From Mucilaginibacter sp. (lineage in GTDB: Bacteria; Bacteroidota; Bacteroidia; Sphingobacteriales; Sphingobacteriaceae): DNA of 13,059 nt. The notes under the pieces are model-generated. The model saw only the letters and a list, made by a program, of their open reading frames with translations. It searched no databases and was not told the DNA's origin. The stretch spans positions 1 to 13,059 of the forward strand of contig JAFAKI010000106.1 in assembly GCA_019235595.1 (NCBI GenBank). The letters run 5' to 3'. Each line of letters begins with the position of its first letter. Positions within the stretch are counted from its first letter, which is position 1. Of the stretch, positions 6,939 to 13,059 are shown one piece after another. The translations under genes and the position numbers were made by a program.

Positions 6939-9900
6939 TTAAAGATCCAGGTTCAAGCCAATTGCATATTTGCGCTGAAATGGATATGCCCAGGCGGTCG
7001 GGCCTTGATTTACAGCCTCAGGATCTATATATTTCTTTATAGCTGAGAACTCGTAAAGGTTATCACCGCTTACAAAAATGCGAAGGCGGCTAATACCAGC
7101 CCGTTTTGTTAAACTTGCAGGGAAAGTATAACCCACCGAAACGTTTTTAACTCTCAAATAAGCAGCATTCAAAAGGTATTTTGTTTGCGGGATAGCCAAG
7201 CCTAAACCGGTACGCGAATCTGCCAGCCATGCCTGCAATGTAGGATAGTAAGAATTGGTATTTGCGTCGGCAAGACCTGCTGCGATATAAGATTTTGAAT
7301 CCTGGGCCCTTTGTGCTGGCGTCTCAGCTGTAGGACGATAGAAGTTAAGTAGCCAAGGATATATATTGGCATAAGGCTGCTGATAAGGGCCCCAAAACAA
7401 ATAATTTTGTGGGTAGTAATCTTTTTTCAATACACCTTGCAAGAACACCGACAGATCGATGCCGTTCCAATTCATGTTCAAATTGGTGCCAATACTATAA
7501 TGGTCGGCACTGTTGCCAATAATTTTCAGATCTTTTGGATTAGTTGAAGTTAAGCCCTGTTCTATTTTGCCATTTCCATCCAGGTCCTTGTATTTAGGCC
7601 ATCCCGGAGTAATATTTAAGGCTCCCCAGGGAATAATAGCCGATTCGTCAAGCGCGTTTAGCTGGGCCTGGTTCTGGAAAAAACCGTCACTTACCAATCC
7701 CCAGATGTCCCCGATTTTCTGCCCTACACGGTAATCAGAAAGAAAATTCTGATCATTGTTTTTGTACTTCGTGATTACCGCATCAGAATTGGAAAGGATT
7801 ACTTTAGCTGAAAAACCAAATGGTTTCTCTGCCAGTAAAAATCTGTCCTGATAAGTTACGGATAGCTCCCAACCTTTGGTTCTTAAATCCGCCGCGTTTT
7901 GTGGCGGTGCCGGAGTTCCGAGCACGCCGGGCAATGCCTGGCTTGCCACAAGCATTCCCTTGGTATTTCGGATATAGTAATCAAATCCTCCCAGCAGCCG
8001 ATCATCAAAAAAGCCGATGTCAGTCCCGAAGTTATAAGTACCTACCCTTTCCCAGGTATATGAATTAGGGTCAACCGGCAAAAGAGGAGCTCCGGTGATA
8101 ATCGGGTTTTGGGTAGTTCCGTTTATTAAATAACCTGAAGTGCCGGTGAGCAACGCCGGTATGTAACGGAAGTTGAGTACATTTTGATTACCAAGTTCGC
8201 CGTACGACGCGCGCAATTTAAATGTTGATATTGTGGAGGCCAGGGGTTTAAAAAAGTCCTCCTTACTAGCTATCCAAGCTGCTGATGCTGATGGGAAAAA
8301 GCCATAACGTCTTGTTGTTGGGAAACGCGATGAACCATCGTACCTGCCGGTTCCCTCCAAAATATAACGTCCTTTATAGGTATAGTTTAACCTACCAAAT
8401 ACGCTGTTAGTGGCATAGGCTGTATAATCTGCACTCACCGATGGGGTAGAACCGTTGGTAACAGCCAAGTATGGCAATGAAGGTGATATGATTCCGCTGT
8501 TTGAGGCGCCGATAGTTGAATAACTGTAATCTTCGGCGTTATACCCAGCCATTGCGCTGAAAAAATGGTCACCCAAAGTTTTCTTATAGGTGGCATATAA
8601 GTTGAAAGCGTTGTTGTACAGGTAACCGTTGTTTTCGGTTACGCTTCCTGTACCGCCCTGTTGTCTAACGTCATTTGGCCCATATCCAATATTATACGGA
8701 GTTGAATAGGCGCTATATTTCCACAATTCTCTTTTAACTGAAGCATCGCCATTTACCTGTAAATCTCCATTAAAGAATGTGGCAATAGCGCTGGCAATAT
8801 TATGAAACCCAAACATGGTTTGCAGGTTATTTCCGCCATCAACTAAGCTGGCCGCAAGTCTTCCGGCGCCTGTGTTGGCCCAGGTACCATCAGGGTTTTT
8901 GGCTACATCCGTTGGCTGCAGGTAATAAATATCGGTAATGCTGGCTGCCGGCTGCGCACGTTTTGTTTGGTAAATATTGAGGTTGTTATCTATTTTAAGC
9001 CACTTTAAAGGCGAAAATCCAAGCCTGGATCTTAAACCATATCGATCCCAGTAGTCAGGTGCAAGTTTGTTCAGACCATTTTCTTTAGTGTAATCACCTG
9101 ATAAATAATAAGTTAAAGGTGTATTATTTACAGTAGCGCCTCCCGAAAATGTTAAGTTTTGGTTTAATGACAAGTTGTTGTTGCTAAAGAAATATTTATA
9201 CCAGTTGTTACTACCCATGTAATCCCATTTTGTTGGATCAGTTGGATTTATCCTGGTATCCGGAAGAGATGGGTTATCGGACCTTTCTCTGGCCCATTGG
9301 AATTGCTGATCAGTATAATTCACATAGGTCCACGGGGTATTGTTTGTGGCCGTTTCGAGTACTTTTGTATAAATATAAGGATCAGTAACCGGTTCTGGCA
9401 ACACAGTTGGCTTTCCCCATGACGACAAAGCATTGTAGCTAATTGTGTTGTGTCCGGACACACCTTGTTTGGTAGTAATCAGTATTACCCCAAAAGCAGC
9501 CCTTGCTCCATAAATACCTGCTGAAGCAGCGTCGCGTAGTATGGTGTAAGACGCCACGTCGGCAGGATTCAATCTCAAGATATCGTTGTTGTCGGCTGCC
9601 GGGATACCATCAATTACAATTAACGGCGAGCCACCGTTTACTGAAGTAAATCCCCTGATATTGATAGTTGGTGTTGTGCCAGGCGCGCCCCCTGGATAGG
9701 TAATGTTAAGACCGGGACTAAGACCCTGTAGCCCTTGCGCAATGTTAGCTATAGGGCGAGATTCAAGCTCTTTTCCTGATATCTGGTCAATAGCGCCGGC
9801 GATATCGATCTTTTTCTTGGTACCAAATCCGACAACGACAACTTCGTTCAGGTTGCCAAGATCTTCTGACAAGGACACATCGACTTTTGCCCTCCCATTG

Positions 9901-10154
9901 ACTGCGGTTTCTAGCGGCTTATAGCCCATAAAAGAAAAAACCAGCACAGCGTCCGGTTTTAAGTTAGCGAGCGTATACGCGCCATTTTTGTTTGTGGCAG
10001 CGACCAAATTTGTGCCCTTTACTTTAATGTTAACGCCCAGAAGCGTCTCTTTAGTTTTTGCGTCAGTAATAACACCTGTTACGGTGATGCCCTGGGCAAA
10101 GCCGCTGGCCGCGGTAAACATGAGCAGGAAAATCCAAAGTAGTGTTTTTTTCAT
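6939..10154 (-). CDS. SusC/RagA-family TonB-linked outer-membrane transporter
   Basis: This 1071-residue protein has a signal peptide at 1-20 (ending SGFA before QG). A carboxypeptidase-regulatory-like domain follows at about 23-95 (VTGVITDAKTKETLLGVNIKVKGT ... FSFMGYKP). The SusC TonB-box region NEVVVVGFGT is near 103-112, the plug runs from about 115 to 231 (RGFTSVNGGSPLIVIDGIP, LRDAASAGIYGARAAFGVILITTKQG) and the rest is beta-barrel, ending KYAIGLNLDL. The Asp-rich loop DLDGNGKIE near residue 857 is common in the family. It imports the ligand captured by SusD using TonB energy. No STN domain precedes the regulatory-like domain, so it should not signal to an anti-sigma factor. It is the first gene of the operon, and its promoter lies in the region shared with the divergent tetR-like gene. 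Confidence 0.96.
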   Translation of the reverse strand: MKKTLLWIFLLMFTAASGFAQGITVTGVITDAKTKETLLGVNIKVKGTNLVAATNKNGAYTLANLKPDAVLVFSFMGYKPLETAVNGRAKVDVSLSEDLGNLNEVVVVGFGTKKKIDIAGAIDQISGKELESRPIANIAQGLQGLSPGLNITYPGGAPGTTPTINIRGFTSVNGGSPLIVIDGIPAADNNDILRLNPADVASYTILRDAASAGIYGARAAFGVILITTKQGVSGHNTISYNALSSWGKPTVLPEPVTDPYIYTKVLETATNNTPWTYVNYTDQQFQWARERSDNPSLPDTRINPTDPTKWDYMGSNNWYKYFFSNNNLSLNQNLTFSGGATVNNTPLTYYLSGDYTKENGLNKLAPDYWDRYGLRSRLGFSPLKWLKIDNNLNIYQTKRAQPAASITDIYYLQPTDVAKNPDGTWANTGAGRLAASLVDGGNNLQTMFGFHNIASAIATFFNGDLQVNGDASVKRELWKYSAYSTPYNIGYGPNDVRQQGGTGSVTENNGYLYNNAFNLYATYKKTLGDHFFSAMAGYNAEDYSYSTIGASNSGIISPSLPYLAVTNGSTPSVSADYTAYATNSVFGRLNYTYKGRYILEGTGRYDGSSRFPTTRRYGFFPSASAAWIASKEDFFKPLASTISTFKLRASYGELGNQNVLNFRYIPALLTGTSGYLINGTTQNPIITGAPLLPVDPNSYTWERVGTYNFGTDIGFFDDRLLGGFDYYIRNTKGMLVASQALPGVLGTPAPPQNAADLRTKGWELSVTYQDRFLLAEKPFGFSAKVILSNSDAVITKYKNNDQNFLSDYRVGQKIGDIWGLVSDGFFQNQAQLNALDESAIIPWGALNITPGWPKYKDLDGNGKIEQGLTSTNPKDLKIIGNSADHYSIGTNLNMNWNGIDLSVFLQGVLKKDYYPQNYLFWGPYQQPYANIYPWLLNFYRPTAETPAQRAQDSKSYIAAGLADANTNSYYPTLQAWLADSRTGLGLAIPQTKYLLNAAYLRVKNVSVGYTFPASLTKRAGISRLRIFVSGDNLYEFSAIKKYIDPEAVNQGPTAWAYPFQRKYAIGLNLDL

Positions 10155-10229
10155 TTGCTTAAGAGTTCGTTAATATTGATAAGACCGTCATTTTTAATTG
10201 CCGGCAAAATTCCTTCCCTGATATTAATA

Positions 10230-10237
10230 CAAGATTA
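10230..10237 (-). promoter_or_regulatory. Possible -7 element of the SusCD-phosphoesterase operon promoter
   Basis: On the minus strand 10237-10230 reads TAATCTTG, one mismatch from TAnnTTTG. The matching -33 position would fall at the edge of the 32-bp inverted repeat, so a repressor bound there would block it. I do not see a good TTTG at the right distance, so this is tentative. Confidence 0.25.
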
Positions 10238-10247
10238 ACAGACGATT

Positions 10248-10279
10248 AATAAATTGATTGAATGATCAATCAATTTATT
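10248..10279. promoter_or_regulatory. 32-bp inverted repeat, probable TetR operator between the divergent susC-like and tetR-like genes
   Basis: Arms AATAAATTGATTGA (10248-10261) and TCAATCAATTTATT (10266-10279) are perfect 14-bp reverse complements around a four-base centre, ATGA. Each arm contains a tandem ATTG/TTGA repeat, so two overlapping copies of TTGA-N8-TCAA (starting at 10254 and 10258) can be drawn. It sits 94 bp from the susC-like start and 58 bp from the tetR-like start. It ends four bases before a TTTG that could be the -33 element of tetR. Autoregulated TetR genes usually have such a site in the divergent intergenic region. Binding by this regulator is inferred. Confidence 0.6.
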
Positions 10280-10283
10280 TTTA

Positions 10284-10313
10284 TTTGATTATGTTAATTT
10301 CTTTTTAGTTTTT
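10284..10313 (+). promoter_or_regulatory. Possible promoter of the tetR-like gene
   Basis: TTTG at 10284-10287 and TAGTTTTT at 10306-10313 (one mismatch to TAnnTTTG) are 18 nt apart. They fit the Bacteroidota promoter layout and place transcription start near 10320, just before the ATG at 10337. The inverted repeat ends immediately upstream. Confidence 0.35.
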
Positions 10314-10336
10314 TGCGTTAAAAACCGAGGCACAAA

Positions 10337-10945
10337 ATGGGGCGAAAAAGCATTAAAGAAACAAGACAACTGGAAATAGTTAAGGTGTTTTATGAAGTAG
10401 CCCAAAAAGAAGGTTATGAAAATACGTCTATAGCCAAAATCGCCAAGGTAATGGATGTGAATCCAAGTTTGATTTTACATTATTTTAAAACCAAAGAGGA
10501 CCTCACTTATTCGCTTATCGATCACATTTTAGACAAGTACCTCGAGATCTATACCATTGAAGACCAAGCTCAGGCAACTTTAGAAAATCTGCAATTGACT
10601 ATTGAAATGTTGTTTTCCAAGCAATGGAACCTGCTTTTTGACGATTGTCTATTTTATACGTTTTATGCCCTGTCTTTTAGGGAGGAAAAAATCAAAGTAA
10701 AGTATAAGGGCATCCTTGATTCGTTGCGACACGGCTTAGCTGCAATCATAGAACAATGTAATGAAAATGGTTTGATCTCGATCGAAAAGCCCCAGTCAGC
10801 GGCCGACCTGATCTTTGTATTGGTAGACGGCGCCTACTTTTATCTTTCATTAGAAGGTGATACCGCCGCTTACGAAGAGCGGCTCAATTACTATAAGCAA
10901 AAAGCTTATGAAGTTTTAGGAATCCCGCAATTAGCGGCTTCTTAG
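10337..10945 (+). CDS. TetR/AcrR-family transcriptional regulator
   Basis: This 202-residue protein has the N-terminal TetR DNA-binding domain. Helix 1 is at about 9-25 (RQLEIVKVFYEVAQKEGY) and the helix-turn-helix at about 28-52 (ENTSIAKIAKVMDVNPSLILHYFKTKEDL), with the characteristic HYF-TKEDL ending. The remaining 150 residues are helical and divergent, as expected for ligand-binding and dimerisation domains; the ligand is not predictable. It is divergent from the SusC-SusD-phosphoesterase operon, with the inverted repeat between them, so it probably represses itself and perhaps that operon until a ligand binds. The ATG at 10337 is the natural start, because the HTH begins at the usual distance from it. 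Its last 15 bp overlap the convergent small membrane-protein gene. Confidence 0.93.
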   Translation: MGRKSIKETRQLEIVKVFYEVAQKEGYENTSIAKIAKVMDVNPSLILHYFKTKEDLTYSLIDHILDKYLEIYTIEDQAQATLENLQLTIEMLFSKQWNLLFDDCLFYTFYALSFREEKIKVKYKGILDSLRHGLAAIIEQCNENGLISIEKPQSAADLIFVLVDGAYFYLSLEGDTAAYEERLNYYKQKAYEVLGIPQLAAS

Positions 10946-11176
10946 CTGCCGCCCCAGTGCGTATACGCCAATAAACATCCACAGCAAATTCGCGGCTGCG
11001 TTCGGGATATCATGTGAGTTAACAGCGGTTGCCGCCAGGCAAAGTCCGCCAACAATATTAAAGGCCTGGAACGTCCAGGACTCCGCTTTGATCATTTTCA
11101 CGCTTAATAAAAGGTATCCAACAGTGCACAAGGCCACACCCAGCCAACCTATACTTGTAAATATAATTTGATTCAT
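10931..11176 (-). CDS. CBU_0592-family small membrane protein
   Basis: This encodes 81 residues with three hydrophobic segments at about 5-26, 36-48 and 59-73. The pattern GWLGVALCTVGYLLLS, then QAFNIVGGLCLA, then IPNAAANLLWMFIGVYAL matches the CBU_0592 family of small three-helix membrane proteins, which have no established function. It should lie in the cytoplasmic membrane. The gene converges on the tetR-like gene and the two reading frames overlap by 15 bp. It is divergent from hemW, 86 bp away from that gene's ATG. The family call rests on the helix layout and the conserved GW-G and P---LN-LW features. Confidence 0.75.
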   Translation of the reverse strand: MNQIIFTSIGWLGVALCTVGYLLLSVKMIKAESWTFQAFNIVGGLCLAATAVNSHDIPNAAANLLWMFIGVYALGRQLRSR

Positions 11177-11217
11177 TGTTTCAGGTAATAACTAATCGCC
11201 CGAAGCTAAAAAAATTC

Positions 11218-11247
11218 CTTGTTTAACCATCGCTTCGTTTATTTTTG
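11218..11247 (+). promoter_or_regulatory. Probable hemW promoter
   Basis: CTTG at 11218-11221 and TATTTTTG at 11240-11247 are 18 nt apart. The second element is a perfect TAnnTTTG match. Transcription would start near 11254, leaving a very short leader before the ATG at 11263. This supports 11263 as the true start of hemW. Confidence 0.45.
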
Positions 11248-11262
11248 AGCCATAATAATCCA

Positions 11263-12383
11263 ATGGCAGGTATTTACATTCATATTCCCTTTTGCAAACA
11301 GGCTTGCCATTATTGCGATTTCATTTCAGTACTTCTCTGACTTATAAAACTGAACTATTGAGGGCCTTGCAGCAGGAAATTGAGCTTCAACGAGATTTTC
11401 TGAATGGCGAAACTATCGAGACCATTTACTTTGGAGGGGGAACGCCGTCGTTGTTAGAAGGTGAAGAAATCAATCAGCTTATTAGTACGATTACCGATCT
11501 GCATACGGTATCATCGGCAGCTGAGATCACTTTAGAAGCTAACCCAGATGACCTTGATTCCAAAAAGCTAAATGCGTTAAGGCAAACGCCGGTCAACCGT
11601 TTTAGTATAGGCCTGCAATCATTTTTTGATGATGACTTGATGTGGATGAACCGGGCACATAGATCTAACGAGGCAGAATCATCCGTAAAACGGGCGCAGG
11701 ATACCGGTTTTGAGAACATAACGGTCGATCTGATCTATGGCTATCCTTTGCTGACCGATCAAAAATGGAAATATAACCTGGATAAGGTATTTGATCTGCA
11801 AGTTCCACATGTATCAGCCTATTCCATGACGGTTGAACCCCGTACTGCGTTGGCATCCTTCATCAAAAACAAAAAACAGCAGCCGATGAACGAAGAACAA
11901 AGCTCGGAGCAGTTTATCCAATTGATGGAGGCGATGCAGACTCAGGGTTTTGAACATTATGAGATATCCAATTTCTGCAAACCGGGACATTATTCCAGGC
12001 ATAATACTAATTATTGGAAAGGCGTGAAATACCTCGGTATAGGTCCGTCAGCACATTCTTACGATGGCGAAAAACGCCAGTGGAACATTGCCAATAATGC
12101 TAAATACATCCAGGCTATAGAGAAAAAAACAATCCCTGCTGAAATTGAGGTATTGACCGAAGAAAATCGCCTGAACGAATATATCATGACCTCGCTCCGT
12201 ACTCAATGGGGCCTAAACCTTGAGCAATTGAACCAGATTGCAAAAGGCGCTTCGGAACCGTTATTGAAAGACGCGGCATTGTTTTTTGAAAAGGAATGGA
12301 TCATTCAAAAAGATCAGGTCATTTACCTTACCCAAACCGGAAAATTATATACCGATCATATTGCGTCGGAATTATTTTTCTAA
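11263..12383 (+). pseudogene. hemW: hemW, radical SAM heme chaperone (coproporphyrinogen oxidase-like), interrupted by a one-base frameshift
   Basis: The ATG at 11263 begins a typical HemW N-terminus, IYIHIPFC-KQA-C-HY-CDF, with the radical-SAM CxxxCxxC cysteines at residues 11, 15 and 18. After CDF the frame runs into TGA at 11338-11340. The rest of the protein continues in another frame from about 11322 to the TAA at 12381-12383 (HFSTSLTYKTELL, then FGGGTPS, SIGLQSF, YGYPLLTDQKW, HYEISNFCKPGHYSRHN-NYWKG). Adding one C after 11322 (TTTC-CATTTC instead of TTTCATTTC) joins the frames into a protein of about 373 residues, the normal HemW length, with the usual CDFHFSTSL reading. An automatic caller would start at a TTG at 11292 and lose the cysteine motif. 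HemW binds heme and a 4Fe-4S cluster and is thought to deliver heme to respiratory proteins. The break may be a sequencing error or a real mutation; the rest of the gene looks intact. Confidence 0.88.
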
Positions 12384-12415
12384 TCCAGATTCATTTTAAC
12401 TGAATTATATCTACC

Positions 12416-12444
12416 TGTATATCAATAAAATATACAATATTTTC
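12416..12444 (+). terminator. Weak AT-rich hairpin downstream of hemW, possible terminator
   Basis: TGTATAT (12416-12422) and ATATACA (12430-12436) pair perfectly around a seven-base loop and are followed by ATATTTTC. The stem is almost all A-T and the T-run is short, so it is a poor intrinsic terminator. It lies 33 bp after the hemW stop, and no better candidate is seen before the fasciclin gene. Confidence 0.2.
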
Positions 12445-12590
12445 ATTCTGCTAAAATCCGTAGCGAGGTAGGCCCCGTATCTTCCATCAAATAACCTACA
12501 ACAAAAAAATAAATGAAACTGTCATTTAGCTGCAGCACAAGAATATTCTCCTGACAGGATCATTTACCAACTAAAAACAACACAACAGAA

Positions 12591-13059
12591 ATGAAAAAAA
12601 TCATTATCGCGGCCATTGCAATGGTAGCTATTGCAATCGCGCCCAAAACTTATGCTCAAACCAAAATGGTAGGCGGTGCTGCTATGTACCCAACAAAAAA
12701 TATTGTTGAGAACGCAGTCAACTCAAAAGACCACACCACACTGGTTGCTGCTGTAAAGGCTGCTGGGCTGGTTGAAACCCTGGAATCAGCAGGACCATTT
12801 ACCGTATTTGCTCCAACCAATGAAGCTTTTAATAAACTGCCCGCAGGAACTGTCGATAACCTGGTAAAGCCAGAAAACAAGGAAACTTTGACCAAAATCC
12901 TGACTTATCATGTAGTTTCAGGCCGCTTAAGCTCTGAAGAACTATGGGCCAAAGTAAAGGAAGGTAACGGTAAAGCTGAACTGACTACCGTACAAGGCGA
13001 AAAACTTAATGTGATGGCGAAAGGCAAAAAGCTGTACCTGGTTGATGAAAAAGGCGGCC
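12591..13059 (+). CDS. Secreted fasciclin (FAS1) domain protein, N-terminal part (runs off the right edge)
   Basis: The reading frame is open from the ATG at 12591 to the end of the window, giving 156 residues plus one base. Residues 1-22 are a signal peptide ending KTYA before QTK. A FAS1 domain follows from about residue 37, with KNIVENAVNSKDHTTLVAAVKAAGLVETL leading into the H1 box FTVFAPTNEAF (70-80), then LPAGTV and the YHVV motif (106-109). Single-domain FAS1 proteins are common in the Sphingobacteriaceae and are thought to act in adhesion or at the cell surface. The 207 bp upstream (12384-12590) hold no gene I can support. The gene has its own spacing and is probably not co-transcribed with hemW. 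Confidence 0.93.
   Translation, partial: MKKIIIAAIAMVAIAIAPKTYAQTKMVGGAAMYPTKNIVENAVNSKDHTTLVAAVKAAGLVETLESAGPFTVFAPTNEAFNKLPAGTVDNLVKPENKETLTKILTYHVVSGRLSSEELWAKVKEGNGKAELTTVQGEKLNVMAKGKKLYLVDEKGG

Noticed and set aside
10198..10207. TTGCCGGCAA palindrome in the susC-like leader
   Set aside because: A perfect but short 10-bp palindrome that does not extend outward. It may be a small site or a chance match; I could not assign it a role.
11201..11237. CGAAGC / GCTTCG inverted repeat with a 25-bp spacer upstream of hemW
   Set aside because: The arms are only 6 bp with a long spacer. It overlaps the promoter but could easily be chance.
11292..12383. hemW starting at the TTG at 11292 as an intact gene
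   Set aside because: The first ten residues in that frame are the out-of-frame reading of the cysteine motif region. The true start at 11263 has the conserved IYIHIPFC and a good promoter.
12513..12554. A 13-codon open frame (MKLSFSCSTRIFS) before the fasciclin gene, as a leader peptide
   Set aside because: It has no ribosome site, no codon bias for a regulating amino acid and no attenuator hairpin behind it.
12519..12557. CTGTCA / TGACAG inverted repeat before the fasciclin gene
   Set aside because: The arms are six bases and the spacer 27 bases, with no supporting context. Too weak for an operator or attenuator.
12656..12895. Minus-strand open frame of 79 codons inside the fasciclin gene
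   Set aside because: It is a shadow of the plus-strand FAS1 frame, which has a signal peptide and conserved domain motifs.

Overview
The window looks like chromosomal DNA of a Bacteroidota bacterium of the Sphingobacteriaceae type (Mucilaginibacter or Pedobacter-like). This rests on the SusC/SusD pair, a DUF4271 protein, intergenic regions with TTTG / TAnnTTTG-like promoter elements, few Shine-Dalgarno sequences, moderate GC content and the protein style. The genus is an inference.

Layout. (1) 1-750, minus: the N-terminal 250 residues of a DUF4271 membrane protein that runs off the left edge. It is divergent from a small YrdB/DUF2568 membrane protein (849-1229, plus). (2) 1252-3846, minus: a secreted 864-residue fusion of a YncE-like beta-propeller and a phosphoesterase/alkaline-phosphatase-like domain. 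(3) 3847-4153: a 307-bp gene-free stretch holding an 11-bp-phased direct repeat, a 20-bp palindrome and a GC-richer island with two short hairpins. (4) 4154-10154, minus: a three-gene operon of SusC-type TonB-dependent transporter, SusD-type lipoprotein and Tat-exported calcineurin-like metallophosphoesterase. (5) 10155-10336: the divergent control region, dominated by a 32-bp inverted repeat with perfect 14-bp arms. (6) 10337-10945, plus: a TetR-family regulator. Its 3' end overlaps by 15 bp a convergent small CBU_0592-type membrane protein gene (10931-11176, minus). (7) 11263-12383, plus: hemW, with one base missing just after the codons for its radical-SAM cysteine motif. (8) 12591-13059, plus: the start of a secreted fasciclin (FAS1) protein that runs off the right edge.

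How it may work together. The SusC/SusD pair would bind a nutrient at the outer membrane and pull it into the periplasm, where the metallophosphoesterase could remove or cleave phosphate. The neighbouring propeller-phosphoesterase could add a second exported phosphohydrolase. No glycoside hydrolase, sulfatase, peptidase, ECF sigma factor, anti-sigma factor or hybrid two-component regulator is present. SusC has no STN signalling domain, so local control most plausibly falls to the divergent TetR regulator. I read this as a candidate TetR-controlled uptake locus for a phosphorylated substrate. The substrate is unknown and the link to the 864-residue enzyme is a hypothesis.

No tRNA, rRNA, CRISPR array, insertion sequence or convincing intrinsic terminator was seen.
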